The notes under the pieces were generated by a model, which saw only the letters and a program-made list of their open reading frames with translations, made no database searches and was not told the origin of the DNA. The translations under genes and the position numbers were made by a program. A DNA stretch of 64,000 nt, taken from positions 8,612,942 through 8,676,941 of the forward strand of contig NZ_CP107796.1 of assembly GCF_036345995.1 (NCBI RefSeq), read 5' to 3'. This stretch comes from Streptomyces sp. NBC_00557. GTDB lineage: Bacteria > Actinomycetota > Actinomycetes > Streptomycetales > Streptomycetaceae. Below, piece by piece: positions 1-8,330 of the stretch. Each line of letters begins with the position of its first letter. The first letter of the stretch is position 1.

Positions 1-1
1 C

Positions 2-325
2 TTCATCGGTGAGACCAACGCCCCGTACTACCTGGAACCCCCGCTACACCCGCTCTGCGCCGCCTACGCTCTGCAGGTCTGCCCGGTGCTGCACGCGGGA
101 GGCCAGCGCATCGAAGTCGCACTGACGCACTCGTACACACTGGCCGAAGACCGGATCACCGGAATTTCGGCCGATGGCACACTGCGACGCTCAGTGTTTG
201 CCCTCGGCGACCCCGTGGCCCGTCACCTGGCGGTCCTGCAGTTCTACCTCGCCTTCCCCGACACCCCCGAGCGGCTCACCGCGCCGAACTGGCTGGCCCA
301 GCGCGCGCCAAAGCTGCTCCCATGA
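2..325 (+). CDS. hypothetical protein, 5' end cut by window edge
   Basis: The reading frame is open from base 2 and ends at TGA 323-325, giving the last 107 residues of a longer protein. A GTG at 86 is the first possible start inside the window, but the frame upstream of it (FIGETNAPYYLEPPLHPLC) has the same coding character, so the real start probably lies left of the window. No domain was recognised. The visible part is a mixed alpha/beta sequence without membrane segments or signal peptide. Confidence 0.6.
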   Translation, partial: FIGETNAPYYLEPPLHPLCAAYALQVCPVLHAGGQRIEVALTHSYTLAEDRITGISADGTLRRSVFALGDPVARHLAVLQFYLAFPDTPERLTAPNWLAQRAPKLLP

Positions 326-563
326 CCATCCCCTGACCACCAGCAACGGACCTCAGCCCCGCGCCGCTGGCACTGCAGACCAGCAGCGCGGGGCCCGCGC
401 CTTCAAGCCCGGCCTCCATCCCGCCCGCCGGCACGCGCCCGGGGGGGCGACCCTCCGCCCGCACGGCCCGCCCCGCCACCCGGCCCAGCGGTCCTCTCAT
501 TCCCCAACGCCCGCCTGCGCGGCACGCCAGGCGCTGCCTGCCCGAAGAGCCGGGGGAGCGGGG

Positions 564-578
564 GTTGTGTCGCTTGCC
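564..578 (+). promoter_or_regulatory. copy 1 of the GTTGYGTGNCTTGCC motif
   Basis: Reads GTTGTGTCGCTTGCC. It lies in the 326-793 intergenic stretch, about 215 bases before the next gene start; nothing else gene-like is seen in that stretch. The motif recurs about ten times in the first 13.5 kb, always between genes. Its role is unknown. It contains two TTGC steps nine bases apart, which would suit a dimeric or tandem DNA-binding protein. Confidence 0.45.
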
Positions 579-793
579 CTGCCGTCCGCGACAGTCAGAC
601 CCAGCCGGATAGACCCCACAGGAACCCCTTCCCATGCGCTGGTGGGCGACCGGCGCCAAGCCGGGCCCGGGCCCTGTGCGGGCCGCCCTCGCCACACGAC
701 GCGGCCCCACATCACTTGCCCCAGGGGCAGCCCCCCGAAGACGCGCTGTGCCCGGCCACCAGCCGAGCAGCCCCCCAGAAAGGACCGACCGTC

Positions 794-1360
794 ATGGTCT
801 CCACACTCGTCCAGCTCCGTCAGGCCCAGGAAGCAATCGAGCGTCTGACCGACCACCTTGCCGACCTCGGCATCCCAGCAGCAGCGATCCGCGCGCTGGT
901 CGACAACACCGACCCCGGCCCCTGCCACAACCGCCGAAGCGGCGCCCTCTGCCAACTCGACCTCGGACACCCGCAAAAGTTCCATCTGGCCGTACACGCC
1001 CCCCGCCCCGGCGAGAAGACCCAGAGCGAACGGGCCGAAGTCTGGTCCGACCACGACCTCAAGAAAAACTACGCCCACGACACCGGCTTCACCCTGCCCG
1101 ACCCCGCCACGCCCGCCATGCGCGCGCACACCGAACTCGTCGACGAACCCCAAGTGTTCATCTGCCAACCGGTCACCGACACCCTTCTGTACGTACACAT
1201 CCGGCTCGGCAGGAACGACACCGGCCTGACCTCGTGGCTGCGCCGCATCGGCCTGAAGCGCCAGCAGGCCACCCGCACCGAACACGGCGACTACCTCGCC
1301 CGCGGCCACCTGAACGGGGCCCGCGTCGCACTGATCGCGCACGCCCACTCCTACCGCTGA
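794..1360 (+). CDS. hypothetical protein (188 aa)
   Basis: Start ATG 794 was chosen because AAAGGA lies just upstream; the frame extends further left to 716 but without a ribosome binding site and with poor amino-acid quality. The N-terminal 40 residues look helical (VSTLVQLRQAQEAIERLTDHL). A CHNRRSGALCQLDLGH segment could bind a metal. The rest is mixed alpha/beta. I recognise no family. It stands alone, with about 300 non-coding bases after it, as do most of its neighbours. Confidence 0.7.
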   Translation: MVSTLVQLRQAQEAIERLTDHLADLGIPAAAIRALVDNTDPGPCHNRRSGALCQLDLGHPQKFHLAVHAPRPGEKTQSERAEVWSDHDLKKNYAHDTGFTLPDPATPAMRAHTELVDEPQVFICQPVTDTLLYVHIRLGRNDTGLTSWLRRIGLKRQQATRTEHGDYLARGHLNGARVALIAHAHSYR

Positions 1361-1489
1361 CACCCCGTAGCACTCCGGGCCCGCCCCGCCGTACTCCGGC
1401 CGGACGGGCCCGCAGTGTCGACGCCTCGGCCCTGACCGGCCTGATTCCCGGGAGCGGCGACCACGCCGCTCCCGGTCCGGACCGCCAAT

Positions 1490-1504
1490 GTTGCGTGGCT
1501 TGCA
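1490..1504 (+). promoter_or_regulatory. copy 2 of the GTTGYGTGNCTTGCC motif
   Basis: Reads GTTGCGTGGCTTGCA, 153 bases before the start at 1658. Its right half also forms a small dyad, GGCTTG-CA-CAAGCC, which most other copies lack. Confidence 0.5.
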
Positions 1505-1657
1505 CAAGCCCCTGCCACCGTCGGCGGCACGGCCCCGTCCCGCCGCCGCCGGGACGGCCCAGCGGCGTTCACGCTCCCGGACACCGCTGACCCGCCCGCC
1601 GGCCGGGCCACCCCCATCCCATCCCATTCCTGACTCAAGTCCGGGAGGACTCCCGTC

Positions 1658-2509
1658 ATGACCACGGCCATCCGGTCCGAACTGCGCACCCTCATCACCG
1701 CCGCCCAGCAGGCCATCCGGGACTGCGAGGAACACCCCGCCGCGGGAACCCTGGGAGAGCTGAAGGAGCGCCTGGAGAACTTCCCCGGAGACGACCTTGA
1801 CCAGGACGCCTTCGATGCGCTCGACAAGGCCTGCCGACTGCTGTCCGAGGCGATCACCTGCCCGGAGATGTCGAGCACCCTGGACGTGATCTACGCCATG
1901 AACGTGATGCTGCGGGATGGCGCGGAGGCGAAGCCGGAGGAAGAGCCGACGGTCGCGGCCGTCGTCGTCCTCACCAGCCAGTGCCTCACCCACTTCCAGG
2001 AGACGGCCCGCACGGACATCGCGAAGACGGCATGGGAACGGGCGTACTGCAACGGCGTCGCGGCCATCGCGGTCCTGACGAAGGAGCTGCCCGGATACCC
2101 CGACGACTGGGACCAGGGCGTCACACACCGGGTGAACCACGCGGTGGAGGCATTCCTTGCCGCCGTACGCCGCGCCGTCGCCTACCGCGCGCTGTACGTC
2201 GCCCGTGACGCGCTGGTGGACGTGGCTGAGTCGGCGCTGCTGTTCCCGATCGGCGGCCGTCAACCGGTCCGGGGAATGGAGGGCCTCGGCTGGTCACGGC
2301 GCATCGGCGGCGCGCTCTACGTGTTCGAGGTAACCGGGCGCCGACCGCTGGAGAAGGCGCCCGCCGGGATGATCGTCGCCACCCGCGTGGACCTGGAGAC
2401 CGGTCAGCGGGAGGAGCGCCACGCCCTGCCGCGCACCTTCGGCGGCGGCGTCAACGGCGGCTACGGCAAGCACCGCGCCGCGGAGGACAAGGAGCTGGAA
2501 CGGATCTGA
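1658..2509 (+). CDS. hypothetical helical protein (283 aa)
   Basis: ATG 1658 follows GGGAGGA at a normal distance. The first 200 residues are predicted by eye to be nearly all helical with acidic, alanine-rich stretches. The last 80 contain a beta-rich, glycine-containing segment (GGALYVFEVTGRRPLEK). The two halves suggest a helical bundle plus a small C-terminal domain. No known motif, signal peptide or membrane segment was recognised. It is preceded by motif copy 2 and followed by 330 bases without a gene. Confidence 0.75.
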   Translation: MTTAIRSELRTLITAAQQAIRDCEEHPAAGTLGELKERLENFPGDDLDQDAFDALDKACRLLSEAITCPEMSSTLDVIYAMNVMLRDGAEAKPEEEPTVAAVVVLTSQCLTHFQETARTDIAKTAWERAYCNGVAAIAVLTKELPGYPDDWDQGVTHRVNHAVEAFLAAVRRAVAYRALYVARDALVDVAESALLFPIGGRQPVRGMEGLGWSRRIGGALYVFEVTGRRPLEKAPAGMIVATRVDLETGQREERHALPRTFGGGVNGGYGKHRAAEDKELERI

Positions 2510-2841
2510 CCGCGCTCCGGCCGAGGCGCACCCTCCGCCCCGGCCCAGCCGGGGGCCGCATGGTCGCGCGGATACCCGACGGGGACGAACTCCCTGCGGG
2601 CGAGGCCGCGGACTGCCGCAGCATCCCCGTCATCCGTTCCGCCGTGCAAGACCACGCCATCCGGCCCCCGGCGCGGACGTGTCCCCGCCCGGGCCCGCAC
2701 CCCTCCCGCTCCTGGCTGCCCGACGTGAAGGCCCGTCCCCTTGCCGGTGTAACCCCCAGCCTCCCGACTATGCCGCCCGCCCACCCGAGGGATCACCCCC
2801 GGCGGTGAGCATCGTTTCGAGATCCGGAGAGGCCGACACAT
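2510..2841 (+). other. intergenic, no gene seen
   Basis: This is 332 bases of pyrimidine-rich sequence between two plus-strand genes. The open frames across it have poor composition. A weak resemblance to the recurrent motif (CTTGCCGGTGTAACC near 2740) is too degenerate to call. Confidence 0.4.
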
Positions 2842-3417
2842 ATGCGCACGTTTTCCCTGACCAAGACCGCACCAGCCAACCAGGCGCGTACTGGCGCCGT
2901 GCTGCGCGCCGCGCTCGACCGCCACGGCATCACACACCGCGTGTGCGGGGACGGTGTCGAACGCGGCTGCCTCGCCACCACCATGGAAGGCGCACCCCGC
3001 GTCTACATCACCGCCCACAACTCCAGCCGACACATCGTCCGCAACGGCTACGACCTGCCCGAGGCAGGTCACATCGGCTTCACCGCCGTCGTCACCACCG
3101 AGACGGGAACATCGCTGGTGTGGAACGGCCCGGACGCTGAACTCCCGCCCGCACAGGACGCGGAGAGCTGCGCCCGCTCAGTCGCCGCATACCTGGGCCT
3201 ATCACCGTTCTTCTGCCCCTCCTGCCACGACTACGGCCAGGTGGAGATCTTCCACCCGTCCACGGACGCCCTGACCGGCCACAGGCCATGCGAGGACGTC
3301 CTCTGCGCCAGGCGCGGCGAACGCCGAGCCGCACACGCCGCCACAGCACGGGCACGCCATGACGCCGAACAGGCAGCGCACGAGTGCACCGGCCACTCGT
3401 GCTGTCCCCCGTTCTGA
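2842..3417 (+). CDS. hypothetical protein with cysteine clusters (191 aa)
   Basis: ATG 2842 is used; GGAGAGG lies about ten bases upstream. After a mixed alpha/beta N-terminal half there is FFCPSCHDYGQVEIF around residue 129, then CEDVLCARRGERR and a final HECTGHSCCPP. CPSC and CEDVLC are spaced like a zinc ribbon, so a structural zinc site is likely, but that is inference. No catalytic motif was recognised. The gene ends 14 bases before a strong GC inverted repeat. Confidence 0.72.
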   Translation: MRTFSLTKTAPANQARTGAVLRAALDRHGITHRVCGDGVERGCLATTMEGAPRVYITAHNSSRHIVRNGYDLPEAGHIGFTAVVTTETGTSLVWNGPDAELPPAQDAESCARSVAAYLGLSPFFCPSCHDYGQVEIFHPSTDALTGHRPCEDVLCARRGERRAAHAATARARHDAEQAAHECTGHSCCPPF

Positions 3418-3430
3418 CCGCCGCTACGGG

Positions 3431-3458
3431 CCCCCGCCCTCGCCCCTTGGGGCGGGGG
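3431..3458 (+). terminator. GC-rich inverted repeat
   Basis: CCCCCGCCC at 3431-3439 pairs with GGGCGGGGG at 3450-3458; an alternative inner hairpin is CGCCCC-TT-GGGGCG. It lies just after the stop at 3417, and there is no T tract, as is usual in Streptomyces. Confidence 0.55.
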
Positions 3459-3561
3459 CGTTCGCGTACCCGCGCCTGCCCCCCTCCGCCCCCCCCGGCC
3501 GGCCCGGCCACCGGCCACCCGGGGGCGGACGGTCAAGGCGCCGGCACCGTCCACCCAACGG

Positions 3562-3577
3562 TCTTGCGGTGCTTGCC
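3562..3577 (+). promoter_or_regulatory. degenerate copy of the recurrent motif
   Basis: Reads TCTTGCGGTGCTTGCC, which matches GTTGCGTGGCTTGCC with one shifted base. It lies 104 bases before the acetyltransferase start at 3682. Confidence 0.35.
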
Positions 3578-3681
3578 ACGCAGGCGGCCACGGTCACCTC
3601 ACCCGCCGCGCTCTGGTTCGAACAAGGGCGCCCGCGGCGGCTCATTCCGCCCTTGTTCCTCCCTGGGAAGGACGCCAGCCT

Positions 3682-4377
3682 GTGACCCGCACTGCCGCAT
3701 TGCCCCAGCGCCGAACCGCCCGGATAGACGTGGCGCCGCTGAAGAAGACGGACCACGCCGCATACCTCGACCTGCTCGACCTCACCACCTCAGGTGAGGG
3801 CCTGCCCGCCGAGGCCGCGCAGATCCTCACCCTCCCGCCAGCCCGGCCCCCGTTCACCCACGGACCTGCCCTGTGCCTGACCGCCCACGCCCGCCGCACC
3901 CCTCACCCCGTCGGAGCCGTGTTCGCCTCCCTTCCCGACTGGACCCTCCAGCACCCCCTGTGCCAGGCCGACCCCGACCTCTCCGACCTCCTCGGCGACA
4001 TCGCCCTGTGCGTCCACGGCCTGGCCGTCGCACCCAGCCACCGCCGACACGGCATCGCCCGCGCCCTGATCACCGAGGCCGAGACCCGCGCCCGCAGCAC
4101 CAAATACCGGCTGGCCACCCTCCTGCACAAACCCGAACTCGCCGGCTTCTACCAGCGCCTGGGCTACACCACCGCACACCACGTCACGATCCACCTGCCT
4201 GACGCCGCCATGGGACTGACCCAGCCACACTCGTTCATGACAGCGGTCAAACCCCTGCACCCCGGCGTGCGGGTGCGCACCGTCCCCGGAGCCCCCGGCC
4301 CCGTCGTGACCGGCCTCCTGCCCGGCTGCGACCTGCCGCCGACCGCCCGCTTCCACGGCGGACGCCTCCTGCCATGA
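3682..4377 (+). CDS. GNAT-family N-acetyltransferase
   Basis: Probably transfers an acetyl group from acetyl-CoA to an unknown small molecule or protein. The acetyl-CoA loop is clear: LAVAPSHRRHGIARAL at residues 114-130 fits motif A (Q/R-x-x-G-x-G/A), with HRRHGIA as the pyrophosphate-binding turn. The motif B region is ELAGFYQRLGYT. The protein has 231 residues, including about 50 beyond the fold at the C-terminus. GTG 3682 is the first start in frame; the upstream GGGAAGGA is well placed. A hairpin follows the stop directly. The substrate is unknown. Confidence 0.82.
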   Translation: MTRTAALPQRRTARIDVAPLKKTDHAAYLDLLDLTTSGEGLPAEAAQILTLPPARPPFTHGPALCLTAHARRTPHPVGAVFASLPDWTLQHPLCQADPDLSDLLGDIALCVHGLAVAPSHRRHGIARALITEAETRARSTKYRLATLLHKPELAGFYQRLGYTTAHHVTIHLPDAAMGLTQPHSFMTAVKPLHPGVRVRTVPGAPGPVVTGLLPGCDLPPTARFHGGRLLP

Positions 4378-4384
4378 ACCATGC

Positions 4385-4409
4385 CGGGCCCGGCACCCTG
4401 CCGGGCCCG
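4385..4409 (+). terminator. perfect 11-bp hairpin
   Basis: CGGGCCCGGCA at 4385-4395 pairs perfectly with TGCCGGGCCCG at 4399-4409 across a three-base loop, eight bases after the acetyltransferase stop. Confidence 0.7.
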
Positions 4410-4782
4410 CCCCCGCCCCGCATCGTGCGCCCAGCCGCCGGGCGAACGCTGCCTGCTCCGGCTCGCCTTGATGGCTCGGAGGCCGATGATGCGGCCTGCG
4501 GACACCGTCCCGACCGAAGCCGCCCCAGCACCGCGCTCCAGCCCCGGAGTCTCACGCCCCGCGGCCCATCGCGTCGCGAAACGCCTGCGGGACTGCCCAG
4601 CAGGTTGCTCATCCGCTCGTTGCCTGTTGCCGGTGACACGCGACCAGCACACCCAACTCCCGTCGCAGCCACCCTAGTTGGCGGATTGCGGCACTTGTCC
4701 CTGTTCATGCACTCCTGGCCCGGCCAACTCACCAGGAGGTTCCGCTCCCGGTGACAGAAAACCAGGATGCGAGGAACCGGCC
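4410..4782 (+). other. intergenic before the methyltransferase
   Basis: This is 373 bases without a convincing gene. The methyltransferase frame stays open leftward to 4678, but that extension is cysteine- and proline-rich and lacks a ribosome binding site. GTTGCCTGTTGCC at 4619-4631 resembles a shortened version of the recurrent motif. Confidence 0.4.
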
Positions 4783-5853
4783 ATGACCGACGACTCCGTG
4801 GTCGACATCGTCGACCTGTTCGCAGGCCCAGGAGGCTGGGATGTGGCCGCGCAGCATCTCGGCCTCGCCGTGACGGGCATCGAGAACGACCACTGCGCAT
4901 GCGAGACCCGCAGAGCCGCCGGACTGGGCACCGTGGAGGGCGACGTGCGCGACTACTCTCCCGCCGATTTCCCCACCGCCACGGACCTGATCGGCTCGCC
5001 GCCCTGCCAGCCGTACTCCATCGGCGGCAAAGGCGCCGGGCGCCGGGCCCTTGACACGGTGCTGCACTTCGCGTCCCTGCTAGCCGCGAGAAAAGACATC
5101 CGCTCTGGCCTCGCCACCCTGGACGACGAACGTACTGGCCTGGTGCTGGAGCCCCTGCGCTGGGTCCTTGCGGCCCTGGACGCCGGACATCCATACCGAA
5201 CCGTGATGCTGGAGCAGGTCCCCACCGTGCTGCCCGTCTGGGACGCAATGGCGCAGATCCTGCGCACCGAGGGCTACACGGTGGTGACAGGCCGTCTGCG
5301 CGCAGAGGAGTACGGCGTCCCCCAGACCCGTGTGCGCGCCATCTTGGTGGCCCGCCGAGGAGACGGGGCGGCACTGCCCGCCCCCACCCACCGCCGCTAC
5401 AGCCGCAACACCGCGCAAGACGCCGGAGACCCCGAGCTGCAGCCCTGGGTGTCCATGGCACAGGCACTCGGCTGGGGCATGACGCACCGCCCCGCGCTCA
5501 CCGTTGCGGTCGGCACGGCGGCCGGCGGCCCCGACCCCTCCTGCGTCGGCGGCTCCGGGAGCAGGGCCACCCTGTACGGGGAACGCGACGCAGGCCGCTG
5601 GATCGCGGACACCCGACTGGTCCCCGCCGATTCACTGCCCGCCTACCGCGGTGGCCGCAAAGACATGATCCGGGTGTCCGTCAGCGACGCAGCCGCGCTC
5701 CAGACCTTCCCACCAGACCACCCCTTCCAGGGCCCCCGCACCAAACAGTACGAGCAGGTCGGCAACGCGATGCCGCGAAAACTGGCGGAGGCGGTCATCC
5801 GGCGGGCGATGGCCCCCGAACTGGCCACGCGCACCGGGGCACAGGCCGCCTGA
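4783..5853 (+). CDS. DNA (cytosine-5) methyltransferase
   Basis: Methylates cytosine at C5 in a specific DNA sequence using S-adenosylmethionine. The conserved blocks are in family order: motif I DLFAGPGGW (residues 11-19), motif IV PPCQPYS with catalytic Cys75, motif VI as LEQVP (residues 143-147, where most family members have ENV), motif VIII YGVPQTRVRAILVAR, motif IX SVSDAAALQTFP, and motif X QVGNAMP near the end. At 356 residues it is of usual size with a short target-recognition region. ATG 4783 follows GAGGAA. No restriction endonuclease is adjacent, so it looks like an orphan methylase, as is common on plasmids and phages. Confidence 0.92.
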   Translation: MTDDSVVDIVDLFAGPGGWDVAAQHLGLAVTGIENDHCACETRRAAGLGTVEGDVRDYSPADFPTATDLIGSPPCQPYSIGGKGAGRRALDTVLHFASLLAARKDIRSGLATLDDERTGLVLEPLRWVLAALDAGHPYRTVMLEQVPTVLPVWDAMAQILRTEGYTVVTGRLRAEEYGVPQTRVRAILVARRGDGAALPAPTHRRYSRNTAQDAGDPELQPWVSMAQALGWGMTHRPALTVAVGTAAGGPDPSCVGGSGSRATLYGERDAGRWIADTRLVPADSLPAYRGGRKDMIRVSVSDAAALQTFPPDHPFQGPRTKQYEQVGNAMPRKLAEAVIRRAMAPELATRTGAQAA

Positions 5854-5895
5854 CCCCGCGGAGTTCCCCGGGACGCGCCCCGGGCGCACCAGCCC

Positions 5896-5927
5896 GGCCC
5901 CGGCCCCGCACTCGCGGGGCCGGGGCC
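5896..5927 (+). terminator. perfect 14-bp hairpin
   Basis: GGCCCCGGCCCCGC at 5896-5909 pairs perfectly with GCGGGGCCGGGGCC at 5914-5927 across an ACTC loop. It lies 42 bases after the methyltransferase stop. The remaining bases to 6452 hold no gene that I can support apart from motif copy 3. Confidence 0.8.
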
Positions 5928-6331
5928 GCACCATGCCCGCACCCGCCGCCCCGGCCCGCGAACCGGGTCCACTCATCACGGCTGTTGCCCACCAGCGCGG
6001 CCACACGAGCCCGGCAGGACGCCGCACCACCGAGCCCGACCACCGGGCCAAGACCCGTCACAAAGGCTCGCATTGGCGGGTGTGCCGACCGCGGGGCAAG
6101 AGGTCAGGATTCCGGGCCGCGGGGGAGTGGTGGTTGCCGCCCCGCCTCGACCTCTCGGCGATGACCTTGGTAGACCTTGGTCCCTCCGCGCGGGTGCGGG
6201 GCGGCTCTGGGGTGTTGGGTCAGCGCCGGGCCAGGGGGGATGGGCAGGCCCTCCGGGCGCGCCTGACGGTTGCCTGCCCCTGGCCCGGCCGCCGTTTGCT
6301 CGGCATGCGTCGCCGCCCCGCTCCACCTGGG

Positions 6332-6346
6332 GTTGCGGGTGTTGCC
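6332..6346 (+). promoter_or_regulatory. copy 3 of the recurrent motif
   Basis: Reads GTTGCGGGTGTTGCC, 106 bases before the start at 6453, in a 600-base non-coding interval. Confidence 0.42.
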
Positions 6347-6452
6347 CTCGCCGGGGCCACGGTTCGCGGTACCGGCCCAGGACGTGGTGCCCCGCACCCC
6401 GCCCCCTTTCAGGCCGGGCCCATCACCGATCTTCCCACCGGAGGCCACCGCC

Positions 6453-7148
6453 GTGAACACGCCCATCACCACCCTCACCGACCACGCCCGATACACCGCA
6501 CGCCGTGCGCAGATCACCGCGGGCGCCCGCCCCACCGCGGTCTGCGCCGCCCGCCGCATCCACGCGTGGGTGGACGCCATGGACGGCCGTATCGCTTACA
6601 CCCTCGGCGTCCACCAGGGCAGGCCCGTCTGCGTCGCGGTCGCCGACGCCCGCGCCCTGGCCGACCACACCGCCACCGCAGCCCAGCGTGACGAACTGCG
6701 CGCCGCCGTCACCGCGTACCTGACCCACGCCGACGGCGAACCCCGCACCCTCGCGCCCAGCCGCGGCACCCGCCCGCCGCTGTTCACCTACGACGTGCTG
6801 GTCCTCCTGGACCAGCAGGACGGCGTGACGTGCCCGAACGGCAACCGCCCGCCGGAGTGCACCGAGATCGACCCGTGCGAGGCCTGCGCCCAGGACGCCG
6901 ACGCGGAGGGCGAGATGATCGAAGCCTCCATGGGCCTGCGGGACCGGCCCGCCGACGCCGACGGCCGAGGCTCGACGGACGTCTACGAGGTGACCGTGGT
7001 CCGCACCCAGAGGATCACCTTCCGCCTGCCTGCCGCCTCCGTTCAGGATGCCGAGGAGCGCTACCTCACCGACGGCGAGCAGGGCAGCAGCAACACCGTC
7101 CAGCAGCGCGTCGAGTCCACCCGGCGCGTGGACCCGGACGCGGGCTGA
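6453..7148 (+). CDS. hypothetical protein, possible DpnD/PcfM-like C-terminus
   Basis: GTG 6453 is chosen because CCGGAGG sits eleven bases upstream; the frame is open to 6270 but that extension is poor. The protein has 231 residues. A central CPNGNRPPECTEIDPCEAC segment (around residues 128-146) carries four cysteines. The last 60 residues read VYEVTVVRTQRITFRLPAASVQDAEERY, a strand-helix pattern like the small C-terminal domain shared by DpnD and PcfM; that is a resemblance by eye only. No enzymatic motif was recognised. Confidence 0.7.
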   Translation: MNTPITTLTDHARYTARRAQITAGARPTAVCAARRIHAWVDAMDGRIAYTLGVHQGRPVCVAVADARALADHTATAAQRDELRAAVTAYLTHADGEPRTLAPSRGTRPPLFTYDVLVLLDQQDGVTCPNGNRPPECTEIDPCEACAQDADAEGEMIEASMGLRDRPADADGRGSTDVYEVTVVRTQRITFRLPAASVQDAEERYLTDGEQGSSNTVQQRVESTRRVDPDAG

Positions 7149-7390
7149 TCCCGCCTGCGCGCTGCACGATGGCCCGACCCCGTGGGGCGGGTCATCGTGC
7201 ACCGCCCGCCTCCCGCCGCCCCGGCCCCCGACCATCCGGACCCTCCCGTCATTCGGTGAATCGGTCCTGCGTCTGGTTTTTCCCGTCCAAGGCGCGGCCC
7301 CCCACGCTTCGCGCCCCGCCCCGTGTGCCCGCCGCTCCCGCGCCGCGCGGCCCGTGCCGCCGCCGCGGACCTGCCCTGTCTGGCCCGCAT

Positions 7391-7405
7391 GTTGCGTGGC
7401 TTGGG
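7391..7405 (+). promoter_or_regulatory. copy 4 of the recurrent motif
   Basis: Reads GTTGCGTGGCTTGGG. It is 66 bases before the likely start at 7472, one of the closest spacings, in the 7149-7471 intergenic stretch, which holds nothing else recognisable. Confidence 0.5.
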
Positions 7406-7471
7406 CCTGCTTCCCGCAGGGTGTGCGCCGTCCACCCATCCAGCCAGCCCCCTGGGAAGCCTGTGTCTCAG

Positions 7472-7993
7472 ATGCCTCACATTCCGCCGCAGCACGCCGC
7501 CGCCATCGAGCGGGCCGAAGCCGCCCTCACAGCCCGGTTCCCCCGGCACGTCCCCGGGCGGCAGGACGGATGGCTCGTCCTGACCCACTCCGACCGGCCG
7601 ATCGTGGTGTGGGACCTGAAGGAGAAGATCGCCGCCGATACCCCCGAACAGGCCGCCAAGCGCCTCGAACTCGCGCAGGCACTGGCCGCCGCCGGCCTGG
7701 CCGTCACCCTCCCCTCCGACGCCTACATGGTGTTCTTCGCCGAGATCCCCGCCGACCGCACCAGCCCCCGCTACACCGTCGCCCACGGCGACAGCGTCCT
7801 CGGCGGCCTGTTCGGCGGCCCGCACCTGGTGATGGACACCTGGACCAAGGTCCACGTCGCGACCGCCCACACCCCCGAGGAAGCCGCCGAACGCTGCGCC
7901 GCCTTCACCCGCACACAGGACGCGCGCGACGCTCACGTAGCCTCCGGCCGCCTCCCCGCAGGAAGCCACGCCACCCCCAACATCACCGCGTAG
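7472..7993 (+). CDS. hypothetical protein (173 aa)
   Basis: ATG 7472 or GTG 7463 three codons earlier could start it; GGGAAG at 7454-7459 is close for the GTG and far for the ATG. The protein has an N-terminal helix (HAAAIERAEAALTARF), a strand-rich middle (GWLVLTHSDRPIVVWDLKEKI), an alanine-rich helix and a hydrophobic strand (AYMVFFAEIP). No family was recognised. It lies in the same orientation as its neighbours, alone between two motif copies. Confidence 0.7.
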   Translation: MPHIPPQHAAAIERAEAALTARFPRHVPGRQDGWLVLTHSDRPIVVWDLKEKIAADTPEQAAKRLELAQALAAAGLAVTLPSDAYMVFFAEIPADRTSPRYTVAHGDSVLGGLFGGPHLVMDTWTKVHVATAHTPEEAAERCAAFTRTQDARDAHVASGRLPAGSHATPNITA

Positions 7994-8091
7994 ACCGCGC
8001 CGCCTCAGCCCTCCCGGGCGACCGCGCCCGTGCACGCGGCACCGGGACGGCAGGCCTGTGTCCGGCCCTCGATCCCGAGGCCAGTCGTGGG

Positions 8092-8106
8092 GTTGTGCTG
8101 CTTGCG
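8092..8106 (+). promoter_or_regulatory. copy 5 of the recurrent motif
   Basis: Reads GTTGTGCTGCTTGCG in the 7994-8330 interval, directly before a transposition-helper fragment and 224 bases before the oxidoreductase start. Confidence 0.4.
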
Positions 8107-8144
8107 TGTCCGCCGGTGAGGGTTGCCGGGCCGGTTGACACTCC

Positions 8145-8228
8145 CGCAACGCAATCATCCAGACCGGCACCGAGTCCTACCGCCTCGCACACACCAAGGC
8201 ACAGGCCGAGCAAGCCGCCGCCGGCTGA
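8145..8228 (+). pseudogene. C-terminal fragment resembling IstB (IS21 family)
   Basis: These 28 codons before TGA at 8226 include NAIIQTGTESYRLAHT. IstB-type ATPases end in a similar N-A-x-x-I-x-x-G-x-S-Y-R pattern, so this looks like the tail of an IS21-family helper gene whose remainder is gone. It lies 102 bases before the oxidoreductase gene, suggesting that gene arrived next to an insertion sequence. The fragment is short and the call tentative. Confidence 0.35.
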
Positions 8229-8330
8229 ACCGGCACCGAAATTCCGTTGCGGGATCTCTGCAGCAACCCGACTGTGTTTTCACCTTGCAGACCCAGCCTG
8301 AGTGGTCACCCGCCTGTCGAAGAGGAACTC

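Noticed and set aside
497..2263. 588-codon open frame on the minus strand
   Set aside because: It runs antisense across two well-supported plus-strand genes and an intergenic gap, has no ribosome binding site and its product is a Gly/Arg/Val-rich artefact of GC-rich reverse frames.
3608..3625. GGTTCGAACAAG as a LexA box
   Set aside because: Only the central TTCGAA dyad fits; the four-base spacer arrangement TCGAAC-N4-GTTCGA is absent.
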